From JAAZHD01 sp012510895 (GTDB lineage: Bacteria > Bacillota > Clostridia > Caldicoprobacterales > DTU083): 64,000 bases of DNA. This document shows positions 8,868 to 18,435 of this stretch, piece after piece (the first letter of the stretch is position 1; each line of letters begins with the position of its first letter). The stretch is taken from positions 76,094-140,093 of the forward strand of contig JBMNJC010000005.1 in NCBI GenBank assembly GCA_050951465.1, read 5' to 3'. The position numbers and the translations under genes are program-made. The notes below the pieces were generated by a model, which saw only the letters and a list, made by a program, of their open reading frames with translations, was not told the DNA's origin and searched no databases.

Positions 8868-11345
8868 ATGAAAAGGGTTTGGAGCATTGCAGCTGTCTGC
8901 ATTACAGCTTTGTTTCTGCTGATTTCACCTGCTTCTGCAAGGGCAGCGGAGATTTCCATGGAAGCAGAGGCAGGCTTTGGCGGCATATACTCAGTTGACA
9001 GCTGGACCCCTGTCAGGGTCCGCCTTCAGAATGCAGGCAGCGACCTGGAAGGCAGTCTGGAAGTAAATGTAAGAACCGGACGTAATGATTCAATTGTCTA
9101 TTCTGTGCCCGTCATCCTTCCGAAGGGTTCTGAAAAGGAATATACAGTATATGTAAAGACAGACCTTTATGACGGAATATTAAATGTAAAATTAATGGAT
9201 GCAGCCAACAAGGTTATACTTAATCAAAAGATAACAGAAACAACATCTGTCGGCCGGGACAAATATCTTTTAGGCCTGGTTACAGAGGATCAGCCTTCTC
9301 TGGGTTATTGGAGGGAAAAGCTCTCCGGCTCTTATCTTCTGTCAAATTATGAACCTGTTTCCCTTGACGGCTCAAACTTTCCAGACCATAAAGAGATTCT
9401 GGATGCCTTTTCAGTGCTGATTATCAATAATATTGATACAAGCTCTTTCAGACCTGAGCAGATAAATGCCTTAAATGCCTGGCTGGAAGGCGGAGGAGTT
9501 TTGATAATAGGCACCGGAGCCAACGGCGGCCGAACTCTGTCCGGCCTGACAGACAGGGTTCTTAAGGCCTATACCGGTGAACTCGGTCAATTGGAGGCAA
9601 ATGATCCTTTGGAAGCAATAGCTGAGAGGGAGATACTCGGAAGTACACCTGTGCAGGTAATGGATCTTAAAGTAGAAAATGGGGAAGCCGTGCTAAAAGG
9701 GGATGATATGGTCCTGGTCTGGCGGCTGAGAAAAGGAAGGGGCATGGTTTTTGTTTCCGGATTCGATTTAGGAACGGAGCCTATCATAAGCTGGACAGGC
9801 AATAAATTATTATGGGAAAATCTAGGAAGAAGATTCCTCAGCGAGACCATAATGAACGACCTTTATTATCCTCAGGAGAGGTTAAACAGCGGGACTAATC
9901 TAAGCGATTTGCTGGGAAACATTGAAGCTATGGAAATGCCTTCACCTGCGCTCATACTCTTCATCTTCCTTTTTTACCTGGCCTTGGTCGGCCCGCTGAA
10001 CTATCTTTTTCTTAAAAGAATAGACAAGAGGGAATGGTCCTGGGTAACCATACCGGCTTTATCCCTGATCTTTGCAGTGCTGATTTATGGTCTTGGATAC
10101 AATATAAAAGGCGGCCGGCTTATAACAAATACCATTTCCCTTGTAAAACTGGATCAGAATTCAGAACATGCCGAGCTGACCAGCCATGTGGGAGTTTTTA
10201 TTCCCCGGAGAGGGGATTATCTGGTGGAAGTGGATCGATTCTCACTGCTTTCACTTAGCAGTGATTCGTCTGGGTATTCCGCAAATCCAACCTCCGGATC
10301 CGTAAATCCTCCTCTGGCCAAGATCGTTCAAGGCAATCCTTCTCAGATCTTCTTTGACAATGTTAATATATGGACTATGGAAACCTTTGAAATGGAGTCA
10401 CGGCAGGTGGATTTCGGCAGAATCGAGTCCGATCTGTATTATGAAATGGGTAAAATAAAGGGGACTATCAAAAATCTTACCTCCTATCCCCTGGAACACC
10501 TTGTAATTTACACCTCCCGGTACTTTGCAGAAGTGGGGAACATAGCTGCCGGAGAGAGCAAGAGCGTTGAATTGGATTTGCCTCTCGGGTCCCGGTCAGG
10601 CTATTACGATATTGCATTTGAAATTATGGAGACCGTTTTTCCTTACTCAGGTCTAAATACCTTAAATGACTCAGAAAGCCGCAAATATATGAACCGCAGG
10701 GGCCTGATTGAGCATATGGTTGGAAATACCCAATATGCATCATCTCATTCTTATCCTGCTCTCGCAGCAGCTCCTGACCGGCAGCAAAGGGAAGAAGAAT
10801 ATCAGGTGGAAGTGAATTATTTTGCCTTTTATGAGGGGGAAGCTGAATCCGGCATCCTGATCAACGGCAAAGGACCGGATCATCAGATTGCTGAAGGTTT
10901 CATCTTCGGCACCATGAACCTGGATGTGGCAAGGGACGGCTATTTCAGCCTTCCGCCCGGAACTCTAACGGGCAGGTTCGAGGAAAGCATGTCCCAGCAT
11001 ACTGATCACAACTGGGGAAATGTATATACTATATATGATCCCAATGGATATGCTGTATTTTCCATTGACCTTTCTTCCTATATCCATCTGAATGAGCTTA
11101 AGCTTATGATAATTGCGGGAACTCGTTACGGCAGCGGTATAATGCAGATTCTGGACCTGTCAGCTGCCGATTATATAAATATTTCCGGTGACAGCTTTAC
11201 CATTGATGAAGACAGTTTGTCCAGATATGTTGATGAAAAAAACATGATTTATGTTAAGTATATACCGGGATCCGGTGATTATGCGGAAATCACTCCACCT
11301 GTTGTGCTGCTGGAAGGGAGGTATCCTGACAATGCTGGTAATTGA
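8868..11345 (+). CDS. Secreted/membrane protein with GATase-like region, ABC-exporter auxiliary type
   Basis: 825 residues from ATG 8868 (AAAGGAG at 8854-8860; an in-frame ATG at 8841 has no such site). A signal peptide covers about residues 1-27, followed by a beta-rich domain, then a Rossmann-like stretch (FSVLIINNIDTSSFRPEQ, LNAWLEGGGVLIIGTG) like the GATase-like part of GldG-type ABC auxiliary proteins. Two membrane helices follow at about 359-382 and 391-412, then a large C-terminal beta-rich region. It heads the eight-gene operon and overlaps the ABC ATPase gene by 14 bases. Work with the adjacent ABC-2 exporter is inferred; the true substrate is unknown. Confidence 0.8.
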   Translation: MKRVWSIAAVCITALFLLISPASARAAEISMEAEAGFGGIYSVDSWTPVRVRLQNAGSDLEGSLEVNVRTGRNDSIVYSVPVILPKGSEKEYTVYVKTDLYDGILNVKLMDAANKVILNQKITETTSVGRDKYLLGLVTEDQPSLGYWREKLSGSYLLSNYEPVSLDGSNFPDHKEILDAFSVLIINNIDTSSFRPEQINALNAWLEGGGVLIIGTGANGGRTLSGLTDRVLKAYTGELGQLEANDPLEAIAEREILGSTPVQVMDLKVENGEAVLKGDDMVLVWRLRKGRGMVFVSGFDLGTEPIISWTGNKLLWENLGRRFLSETIMNDLYYPQERLNSGTNLSDLLGNIEAMEMPSPALILFIFLFYLALVGPLNYLFLKRIDKREWSWVTIPALSLIFAVLIYGLGYNIKGGRLITNTISLVKLDQNSEHAELTSHVGVFIPRRGDYLVEVDRFSLLSLSSDSSGYSANPTSGSVNPPLAKIVQGNPSQIFFDNVNIWTMETFEMESRQVDFGRIESDLYYEMGKIKGTIKNLTSYPLEHLVIYTSRYFAEVGNIAAGESKSVELDLPLGSRSGYYDIAFEIMETVFPYSGLNTLNDSESRKYMNRRGLIEHMVGNTQYASSHSYPALAAAPDRQQREEEYQVEVNYFAFYEGEAESGILINGKGPDHQIAEGFIFGTMNLDVARDGYFSLPPGTLTGRFEESMSQHTDHNWGNVYTIYDPNGYAVFSIDLSSYIHLNELKLMIIAGTRYGSGIMQILDLSAADYINISGDSFTIDEDSLSRYVDEKNMIYVKYIPGSGDYAEITPPVVLLEGRYPDNAGN

Positions 11346-12270
11346 AAATCTGATAAAGAAATACGGAGATTTTACGGCTGTTGACAATATCAGCCTGGAA
11401 ATAAGAGAAGGGGATATTTACGGATTTGTGGGTCCCAATGGTGCAGGCAAGACTACCACCATGCGCATTGCAGCCACATTGATGGAGGCCACATCGGGAA
11501 CGGTGCTGGTAGACGGCATTGATGTCAGGGAGGATTACCTTAAGGTACGCGGTAAGATAGGATATATGCCTGACTTTTTCGGTGTTTATGACAACCTGAA
11601 AGTCGATGAGTATATGGATTTCTATGGCAGCTGTTACGGCCTGTCCAGGGCGGAGCGGGAAAAAAGAACCGATGAGCTGCTGGAGCTGGTGAACTTAAGG
11701 GACAAAAAGGACAGCTATGTTGATACCCTGTCCAGGGGCATGAAGCAGAGGCTCTGCCTGGCCCGGAGCCTTATACATAACCCTGAGCTTCTGATACTCG
11801 ATGAGCCTGCCTCAGGCATGGACCCAAGGGCTCGTATAGAGATGAAGGGCATTTTAAAGACTTTGAAAGGAATGAAAAAGACAATTTTAATCAGCTCCCA
11901 CATTCTTCATGAGCTGTCAGAGCTGTGCACCCATATTGGGATTATAGAAAGGGGAAAACTTGTTTATTCAGGGGAAATACAGGATATAATGAGAAGAATC
12001 ACAGGCAGGACTATTCTGAAGATAGAGGTTCTGTCTGAAAGGGAGAAGGCCCTGGCTCTTTTCCGGGAACAGCCCTTAGTTGAAGACATATACGGAGAGG
12101 AAAATTCTTTTGAGCTTTCCTTTTCCGGAAGTGATGAGGATATGGCAGAACTGTTAAGGCATCTGATCCTTCAGGGAATTCCTGTAAAGACCTTTGCGAA
12201 AGAAGAAGGAAGTCTGGAAGAAGTGTTTATGGAGGTGACAAGGGAATATGAACTTGAAAATGGGAATTAA
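11332..12270 (+). CDS. ABC transporter ATP-binding protein (ABC-2 exporter type)
   Basis: 313 residues from ATG 11332, supported by GGGAGG at 11316-11321; an upstream in-frame ATG at 11251 would run through the preceding gene and is not supported. Walker A GPNGAGKTT (about residue 35), Q-loop region YMPDFFGVYDNL, signature LSRGMKQRL (about 132), Walker B LLILDEPASGMD and switch His (SSHIL) are all present. It overlaps the gene on each side, so it is translationally coupled to the auxiliary protein and the permease. Confidence 0.95.
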   Translation: MLVIENLIKKYGDFTAVDNISLEIREGDIYGFVGPNGAGKTTTMRIAATLMEATSGTVLVDGIDVREDYLKVRGKIGYMPDFFGVYDNLKVDEYMDFYGSCYGLSRAEREKRTDELLELVNLRDKKDSYVDTLSRGMKQRLCLARSLIHNPELLILDEPASGMDPRARIEMKGILKTLKGMKKTILISSHILHELSELCTHIGIIERGKLVYSGEIQDIMRRITGRTILKIEVLSEREKALALFREQPLVEDIYGEENSFELSFSGSDEDMAELLRHLILQGIPVKTFAKEEGSLEEVFMEVTREYELENGN

Positions 12271-13138
12271 GAGAAACCCGGTAATCACCAGCGAAATGAA
12301 GATTAAAATGCGGGGTTGGAGAACGGCTCTGGCTGTTGCGGCATATCTGGCCGTACTCTTATTCATTGGTTTTCTATACTACCTGACCTTTATAGAATCC
12401 TCTTACAGCTACAGGAACACAGTTAATGCCTTTCAGGAAATGGGCATGCAGCTTTATTCCATGCTGGCAGTCCTGCAGTTCAGCCTGCTTATACTTATAA
12501 CACCTGCTCAGACGGCAGGCAGCATCAGCGGAGAGCGGGAAAAACAGACCCTGGATCTCCTCCTTTCCACCAAGATTTCGTCTTTTGGAATTATATTCGG
12601 TAAGCTTATATCTTCAATGTCATATGTGCTCCTGCTGATAATCACCTCCATACCCCTGTTCAGCCTTATATTTCTGTTTGGAGGAGTTACTCCGGGGGAT
12701 ATGATAAAATTGTTTCTCTTTTATATAATCACTGTATTTTCAGTGGGCAGCATAGGAATATTTTTCTCCACCGTATTTAAACGTACAGTGACATCAACGG
12801 TTATCACCTATATTGTAATATTTTTTCTGGGCCTCATAAGCGTCATACTGGGCATTTATATGATCCAGGCCCAAGTCAGAGGCACAGGACATTTAACCAA
12901 TCCCAGGATACCCTTTATACTTTATATTAACCCGGCCGTAGGCCTGGCTGATATTTTAACCGCAGAGCACGGCGGGGTTTCACAGTTCTTAGGTTATAAT
13001 ATAGGAACTCAGACAGGCCTGGATTTCTGGATAATAAATTCCATTGTCATGATGACTATTGCCGCCGGTCTTTTATATGCCGGCGTAAAAAAGATTAATC
13101 CCATTCACCGGAAGAAAAAGAGGAAGAAACAGGCGTGA
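12248..13138 (+). CDS. ABC-2 type transporter permease
   Basis: 296 residues with six predicted membrane helices (around 27-50, 70-90, 110-135, 150-170, 180-205, 260-280) and the motif SISGEREKQTLDLLLSTKIS after helix 2, typical of ABC-2 permeases that work with Nat/Gld-like ATPases. GGAGGTGA at 12231-12238 gives good spacing to the ATG. It overlaps the ATPase gene by 23 bases. The C-terminus is strongly basic (KKKRKKQA). The transported molecule is unknown. Confidence 0.92.
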   Translation: MNLKMGIKRNPVITSEMKIKMRGWRTALAVAAYLAVLLFIGFLYYLTFIESSYSYRNTVNAFQEMGMQLYSMLAVLQFSLLILITPAQTAGSISGEREKQTLDLLLSTKISSFGIIFGKLISSMSYVLLLIITSIPLFSLIFLFGGVTPGDMIKLFLFYIITVFSVGSIGIFFSTVFKRTVTSTVITYIVIFFLGLISVILGIYMIQAQVRGTGHLTNPRIPFILYINPAVGLADILTAEHGGVSQFLGYNIGTQTGLDFWIINSIVMMTIAAGLLYAGVKKINPIHRKKKRKKQA

Positions 13139-13165
13139 AAGTGAACAGGAGGTGAAAGAAAGGAA

Positions 13166-14737
13166 ATGAAACGAACAAAATGGAAGCATCCTGAATGGAG
13201 AGAAGCCTTTCAGCCTTTATGGCGGAGGATCCTTCTCCGGCACATGCTGAGATACCTTTCTCTTGGAGTAATCGCCGCCCTTGGATCGGTATTGCTTATC
13301 TTTTTCCTTTCTTTCCTTACGCCTGTGGAGAATCTGTGGAAGGTTTGTCTCCTGACAGGCTTTTTAATCACTGCTGCAACAGCAGGCATAGGCTGGCGGA
13401 AGAGGCCTTCTCAATATCAGGCAGCCAGAATCATAGACAGGATGGGTCTTCAGGAAAAGGCAGTAACTGCTTATGAACTGGAAGCAAGGGATGATCCCAT
13501 GGCTGTTCTTCAGCGGCAGGACGCCGTCAGGAGCCTGTCCTGTTTTGATAAAAGACGTATTTCCCTTCGAATGCCGGCTAAACACAGAGCCCTTATCATA
13601 ACCCTTTCCATGGCCCTTATAATTATAAACCTTATTCCAAACCCCATGGATGAGATTCTTAAAAGGGAAAGGGAGCTTAAAGCAGAAATTAAGGAGCAGC
13701 TGGAGGAGCTGAAGGAAAGCGAAGAAAAGCTGACGGCAGAAGAGGCTTTGACTGAGGAACAGCGGCTTGAGCTTTCCGGGCTTTTGGCCGAGCTTTCAGA
13801 AGGGCTTAAGAATACAGAGAATTATAAGGAAGCTCTGAAGGAGATTTCAGCTGCGGAAGAAAAGCTCTCTGCTCTGGCTGACAGGATACGGGATGAAAAC
13901 ATCGGCCGGCTGGCTGAGCACCTGGCCTTGGCAGATGAAACAAAAGGTCTTGCTGAGGCCCTGTCTGGCAGGGATCTTGCAGGAATAGAAAGGGAATTGG
14001 AATCTCTTAAAAGTCAGTTGGAGCAATCGGATAAGAAAGATGAGCTTGCAAAGCAGCTGAAAGAAGCCATGAAAAAAGCAGCTGAAATTATAAAAGATGA
14101 AGAGATAAAGGATAAGATTATGGCTGCTGCCGATTCATTAAGCAAGGACCAACCGTCTGCAGCTGTGGATCAGCTGGGGGATATAATGAATCAGGCCGTA
14201 AATGCAGGCAATGCCATGGGGGATGCCAGGTTTACCCTGCAGCAGATGCGGAGCAGAATAGCCAGGGCAGCAGGCGAAGCCCAGTATGCACAGAATACAG
14301 GCAGTTCCGGTCAGACCTCGCAGGGCGGAGAAAGGGGACAAGGCACCGGTCAGGGTGAAAGCCGGGGTCAGGGCTCCGGTATTGGTGAAGGTTCTTCCAA
14401 CGAAAGCTCCGGCGGCAGCAACAGCGATGCAGGCGGTTCTCCAAACGGGGAAGGCGGGCCGGGGCAGGAGGCTGCGGAAAAGATCTATGAGAAGATTTAT
14501 GATCCCACGAGGCTTGGTGACGGAGGCGAGATTACCAATGTTCCGGGGCAGCATACCGGCAGCGGCGAGATTATTACTGAAAAAGGCGAAAGGGGACTTG
14601 GTGATTTTTCCGGCTATATTCCCTACCGGGAAGTATATCAGGAATATAAAAGCGAAGCTATGAAGAGCATGGACAGAAGGGCCCTGCCCCCGAGCATTCA
14701 GGCCATGGTGAGAGAATATTTCGAGGAGCTGGATTAA
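13166..14737 (+). CDS. Membrane protein with long coiled coil and Gly/Ser-rich region, unknown function
   Basis: 523 residues. Three hydrophobic segments (about 27-51, 58-77, 140-157) are followed by a Glu/Lys/Leu-rich predicted coiled coil (about 165-310), then a low-complexity Gly/Ser/Gln stretch (about 370-435) and a conserved-looking acidic tail ending SIQAMVREYFEELD. No catalytic motif is visible. Its stop TAA directly abuts the ATG of the MoxR gene, which argues that it is part of the MoxR/vWA complex. It may be a scaffold in the place BatB/BatC-type proteins take in other Bat operons; that is an inference. AGGAGGTGA precedes the start. Confidence 0.8.
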   Translation: MKRTKWKHPEWREAFQPLWRRILLRHMLRYLSLGVIAALGSVLLIFFLSFLTPVENLWKVCLLTGFLITAATAGIGWRKRPSQYQAARIIDRMGLQEKAVTAYELEARDDPMAVLQRQDAVRSLSCFDKRRISLRMPAKHRALIITLSMALIIINLIPNPMDEILKRERELKAEIKEQLEELKESEEKLTAEEALTEEQRLELSGLLAELSEGLKNTENYKEALKEISAAEEKLSALADRIRDENIGRLAEHLALADETKGLAEALSGRDLAGIERELESLKSQLEQSDKKDELAKQLKEAMKKAAEIIKDEEIKDKIMAAADSLSKDQPSAAVDQLGDIMNQAVNAGNAMGDARFTLQQMRSRIARAAGEAQYAQNTGSSGQTSQGGERGQGTGQGESRGQGSGIGEGSSNESSGGSNSDAGGSPNGEGGPGQEAAEKIYEKIYDPTRLGDGGEITNVPGQHTGSGEIITEKGERGLGDFSGYIPYREVYQEYKSEAMKSMDRRALPPSIQAMVREYFEELD

Positions 14738-15706
14738 ATGGATATACAGGACTTTCCGATTATTGTTGAAAAAATAAAGAAGGAAATAGCCAAGGAAATT
14801 ATCGGTTTGAAAGAAATAACAGATCATGTGCTGATAGCTGTCATAGCAGGCGGCAATGTGCTCCTGGAGGGAGTGCCCGGCCTTGGGAAAACCAGGCTGG
14901 TCAAAACCCTTGCCAGGGTGCTGGATCTTAATTTCAGCAGAATTCAGTTTACACCGGACCTCATGCCCGCTGATGTGGTTGGCACCAATGTTTTGGTTAA
15001 GGATGAACAGGGGAATTCTGTCTTTCGTTTTCAGGCCGGACCAATATTCAGCAATCTGGTCCTGGCAGACGAAATTAACCGTGCCACCCCGAAAACCCAG
15101 AGCGCCCTGCTTGAAGCCATGCAGGAGCATACGGTTACCGTAGGCGGAGTAACCAGGATCCTGCCTGAGCCATATTTTGTTCTTGCCACCCAAAATCCCC
15201 TGGAGCAGGAGGGCACCTACCCTCTTCCGGAAGCCCAGCTGGACCGTTTTCTTTTTAAGCTGCTCCTGGATTTGCCCTCCCTGGAAGAACTTCATGCGAT
15301 TATAAACTTAACTACTGGAATTTCTAATGATACGGCTGATAAGGCGGTGGATGCAGCTGCAATTCTGCAATTAAGGCAGCTGGCCCTTCAGGTGCCTGTG
15401 GCAAAACCGGTTCAGGATTATGCCTTGCGGCTGGTTATGAACACCCATCCTCATCTTCCCGACAGCCCGGAGGTTGCCAGGCAGTTTGTGCGCTGCGGTT
15501 CCAGTCCCAGGGGAGCCCAGGCCATAATACAGTCAGCCAAGGTCCGGGCTTTGATGGAAGGCCGTTATAATGTGTCTTTTGATGACATTCGGAATGTGGC
15601 CTATCCTTCTCTTAGGCATCGGGTCTTCTTAAGCTATCATGCCGTCTCTGAGGGGAAGGATTCGGACATGGTAATAAGCGAATTGATAGAAGCAACAGAG
15701 GAGTAA
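14738..15706 (+). CDS. MoxR family AAA+ ATPase
   Basis: 322 residues. Walker A EGVPGLGKTR (about residue 44), IQFTPDLMPADVVGT, Walker B LVLADEINRATPKTQSALL (about 106), sensor 1 VLATQNPLEQEGTYPLPEAQLDRF and a C-terminal lid with CGSSPRGAQAI are all diagnostic. MoxR proteins act as chaperone-like ATPases that work on vWA-domain partners to mature or insert protein or metal-cofactor complexes. The DUF58 and vWA genes downstream are its expected partners. There is no space between the preceding stop and this ATG. Confidence 0.96.
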   Translation: MDIQDFPIIVEKIKKEIAKEIIGLKEITDHVLIAVIAGGNVLLEGVPGLGKTRLVKTLARVLDLNFSRIQFTPDLMPADVVGTNVLVKDEQGNSVFRFQAGPIFSNLVLADEINRATPKTQSALLEAMQEHTVTVGGVTRILPEPYFVLATQNPLEQEGTYPLPEAQLDRFLFKLLLDLPSLEELHAIINLTTGISNDTADKAVDAAAILQLRQLALQVPVAKPVQDYALRLVMNTHPHLPDSPEVARQFVRCGSSPRGAQAIIQSAKVRALMEGRYNVSFDDIRNVAYPSLRHRVFLSYHAVSEGKDSDMVISELIEATEE

Positions 15707-15708
15707 GT

Positions 15709-16590
15709 ATGAAAACCTTTGATCCGGATTTTCTGAAAAAACTGGAACGCCTTGCCCTGCACGGTTCCAGGCTGGTACAGGGAGGTACCGGCGGCAATCG
15801 CAGATCCAAGGCGAAGGGAAGCTCAATTGAGTTCTCGGATTTCAGAGAATACAGTTTAGGAGACGATTACCGCAGTATAGACTGGAATGCCTATGCAAGG
15901 TTTGAGAGGTTGTTCATTAAATTATACATGGAAGAGCGGGAAGCCAATGTAACTGTCTTCCTGGACTGCAGTGCATCCATGGGAGAAGGAAAGCCTGTGA
16001 AAGGAGTACTGGCAAAAAAGCTGGCAGCAGTATTTGCCTATATTGCACTATCCAGTTATGATCGGGTTGGGATTGCTGCAATAAATGACAAGGTGTCCGG
16101 TCAGCTTCCCTATTTCTCCGGAAAGCAGGGCTTCAGCCGAGTCCTTGCTTTCCTGGATGCCCTGCCTTTTGAGGGGAGGACAAGTTTGAACAAATCCATT
16201 GCATCCTTTAATTCTTTAAGGGGCAGAAGAGGAATCAGTATTGTTCTTTCGGATTTCCTGGCAGAAGACGGTTACCTGGAAGCATTTAAGTACCTGAAAT
16301 ATCAGCAGCAGGATGTTATTGCAATTCCCATTCTCTCCCCCGAAGAGCTGGATCCGCCCTTATCCGGAACTCTAAGGCTCCTGGATGCAGAAGACAGGGA
16401 AGGGCGGCCTGTAGAGGTTGAAATAACGCCTAATACCTTAAGCCTTTATAAAAAAGCACTGCATGAATATTTCAGCAGCCTTAAGAATGCCTGCATGAAT
16501 ATGGAGATTCCTTGTATACAGGTAAGCAGTGCTGTTTCCATGGATGAACTGATATTTGAAAAACTGCACCATGCAGGCGTAATCAGGTAA
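15709..16590 (+). CDS. DUF58 domain protein (MoxR partner, vWA-like)
   Basis: 293 residues, two bases after the MoxR gene. The DUF58 signature runs from SSIEFSDFREYSLGDDYRS to IDWNAYARFERLFIKLY (about residues 37-72), followed by a vWA-like fold whose MIDAS motif DxSxS is intact (VFLDCSASMG, Asp about residue 86). No membrane segment is evident, so it is probably cytosolic or peripheral. It acts with MoxR ATPases in a still poorly defined complex-assembly role. Confidence 0.93.
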   Translation: MKTFDPDFLKKLERLALHGSRLVQGGTGGNRRSKAKGSSIEFSDFREYSLGDDYRSIDWNAYARFERLFIKLYMEEREANVTVFLDCSASMGEGKPVKGVLAKKLAAVFAYIALSSYDRVGIAAINDKVSGQLPYFSGKQGFSRVLAFLDALPFEGRTSLNKSIASFNSLRGRRGISIVLSDFLAEDGYLEAFKYLKYQQQDVIAIPILSPEELDPPLSGTLRLLDAEDREGRPVEVEITPNTLSLYKKALHEYFSSLKNACMNMEIPCIQVSSAVSMDELIFEKLHHAGVIR

Positions 16591-16602
16591 GGAGGGGCAC
16601 CT

Positions 16603-18435
16603 TTGTCATTTCAGAACCCTTGGGGATTGTCGGCCTTATTGCTGCTCATACCCCTTATCTTGCTTTATATCCTTAAAAAACAGTATGAAGACCGGGTTAT
16701 TTCCAGCACCCTGCTGTGGCAGCAGGTCTCCCGGGAATTACAGGCAGCTAAACCCTGGCAGAGACTTCGTACCAGACTCTTGCTTATTCTTCAGATTTCA
16801 GCCCTTATCCTTTTTGCCCTTTCTCTGGCCAGGCCGGCATATTCAGCGGAAGGAGAAAGCATTTACTATGTTGCGGTCCTGGACACCTCCGCCCGGATGC
16901 AGGCAAGTGACGTTAAGCCTTCCAGGATGGAGGCAGCTGTTAATGCCCTGATGGACTTTATCGACGGCTTAAAGGCAAGAGACACAATGACCATTGTATT
17001 AGCCGGGCACCGGCCTTTTGTTCTTGCAGGTCCTTCCGGCGTCAAAAGCGAGCTTAAAAGGCATGTCCGCCAGGTTGAGCCTGTAAGCGGAAGCTCTGAT
17101 TTATACAGTGCCGTTCAGCTGGCAAGGACCCTGCTGCAGGATCAAGGCGAAGGGGCCGGGCAGATTCATGTTTTCAGTGATCATTCCCTTTCTGATTCAG
17201 TCCAGGGCAATACGGTTTTTCATACCTTTACCGGCAATGGACAGAATGCTGCCGTCGCCCATTTAAGCTATGAATTGAGAGACGGCAGTCTGACAGTGCT
17301 GTCCCGTATTGCCAATTATGGCGATGACCGGGATTTAACTCTGGAAATGAAGGTTGACGGGGTGCTTCAGAATGTGAAACAGATCAGCCTTCCGGCAGGA
17401 GAAGAAGCAAACGTTTATTGGACAGATTTGGTTCCTGATTCCACTGCGGAAATTGAAGTATCCATTTTAGAAGAAGACGACTTAATGTTGGATAACACCG
17501 GAATTATTGTAATAAACCAGGAATATCACGGGAAGGTTCTTTTGACAACGGAGCGGAATCTTTTCCTGGAGCGGGCAGTTTCCCTTCGTAAGGATATGGA
17601 ACTGTTTAAGGCAAATCCGGGTGAAATCCTTGAATCTTCTGATTTTCACCTCTATATCTATGACGGATATATGCCCGAAAATTTGCCGGAGAATGGTCAC
17701 ATCATTGCTTTTGCTCCTCCTTCCCATGAGGAAATAGGCCTTGTTGTGGAGGAAGAAATTTTGCCCGAGGGAATTAAGATAAGTTTCCAGTCTCAGTATT
17801 CAGATTTGCTTCAATATATTGAGCCTGAAGGATACCGGATTGCCAAAGCCGGAAAAATGAATCTGCCGGAGGGATTCACCGCCTTGATTACGGACAATGA
17901 GGGTAATCCTCTGTTGGCAGCAGGGGAAAGGGAAGGGAGGAAAACAGCCTTGTTTTCCTTTTCACTTCATGATTCCAATCTTCCCTTAAAGCCCGACTTT
18001 CCGATATTAATTCAAAATCTGCTGAGCTGGATGCTTCCTCCTGAAATGACTTTTCCGGGTCCGGTTTATGCAGGGGAGACAGTTCCATTAACGCCATTTC
18101 CCGATGTATCCCATATTACCGTAACTTCACCTGCAGGGAAGAAATACCGCTTTGATGCTTATCCGGTTCCCGTTTTTTACGACACCCGGGATATCGGAGT
18201 CTATGAAATTGTCCAGCATGCAGAGAATAGAACCTATGAAGGCCGTTTTGCAGTATCGGTGCCCACTGATGAGGTCTCAGACCTTAGGTCTGATTCACCG
18301 GATTCTGACACGGCAGCCAGGGAAGAAGCAGCGGCTGCAGCCTTGCCTTTTCAGAAAGATATCTGGATGATTGCCGGATGGATCCTTTTATTGCTGCTTC
18401 TGCTTGAATGGCAGGTGTATCACCATGGCATTTGA
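16603..18435 (+). CDS. BatA-like vWA membrane protein
   Basis: 610 residues. N-terminal BatA region with two helices (about 6-24 and 58-76) around SSTLLWQQVSRELQAAKPW, then a vWA domain and beta-rich domains, and a C-terminal helix (about 583-601), so most of it faces outside the cell. The MIDAS motif reads D-T-S-A-R (VLDTSARMQ, about residue 94): the final Ser of DxSxS is Arg, so metal binding is probably lost. The TTG start is backed by GGAGGGG at 16591. The last 11 bases overlap the next vWA gene. Confidence 0.88.
   Translation: MSFQNPWGLSALLLLIPLILLYILKKQYEDRVISSTLLWQQVSRELQAAKPWQRLRTRLLLILQISALILFALSLARPAYSAEGESIYYVAVLDTSARMQASDVKPSRMEAAVNALMDFIDGLKARDTMTIVLAGHRPFVLAGPSGVKSELKRHVRQVEPVSGSSDLYSAVQLARTLLQDQGEGAGQIHVFSDHSLSDSVQGNTVFHTFTGNGQNAAVAHLSYELRDGSLTVLSRIANYGDDRDLTLEMKVDGVLQNVKQISLPAGEEANVYWTDLVPDSTAEIEVSILEEDDLMLDNTGIIVINQEYHGKVLLTTERNLFLERAVSLRKDMELFKANPGEILESSDFHLYIYDGYMPENLPENGHIIAFAPPSHEEIGLVVEEEILPEGIKISFQSQYSDLLQYIEPEGYRIAKAGKMNLPEGFTALITDNEGNPLLAAGEREGRKTALFSFSLHDSNLPLKPDFPILIQNLLSWMLPPEMTFPGPVYAGETVPLTPFPDVSHITVTSPAGKKYRFDAYPVPVFYDTRDIGVYEIVQHAENRTYEGRFAVSVPTDEVSDLRSDSPDSDTAAREEAAAAALPFQKDIWMIAGWILLLLLLLEWQVYHHGI

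Noticed and set aside
14138..15295. Long antisense open frame over the coiled-coil and MoxR genes
   Set aside because: The opposite strand encodes an unmistakable MoxR ATPase; the antisense product is low-complexity without motifs.
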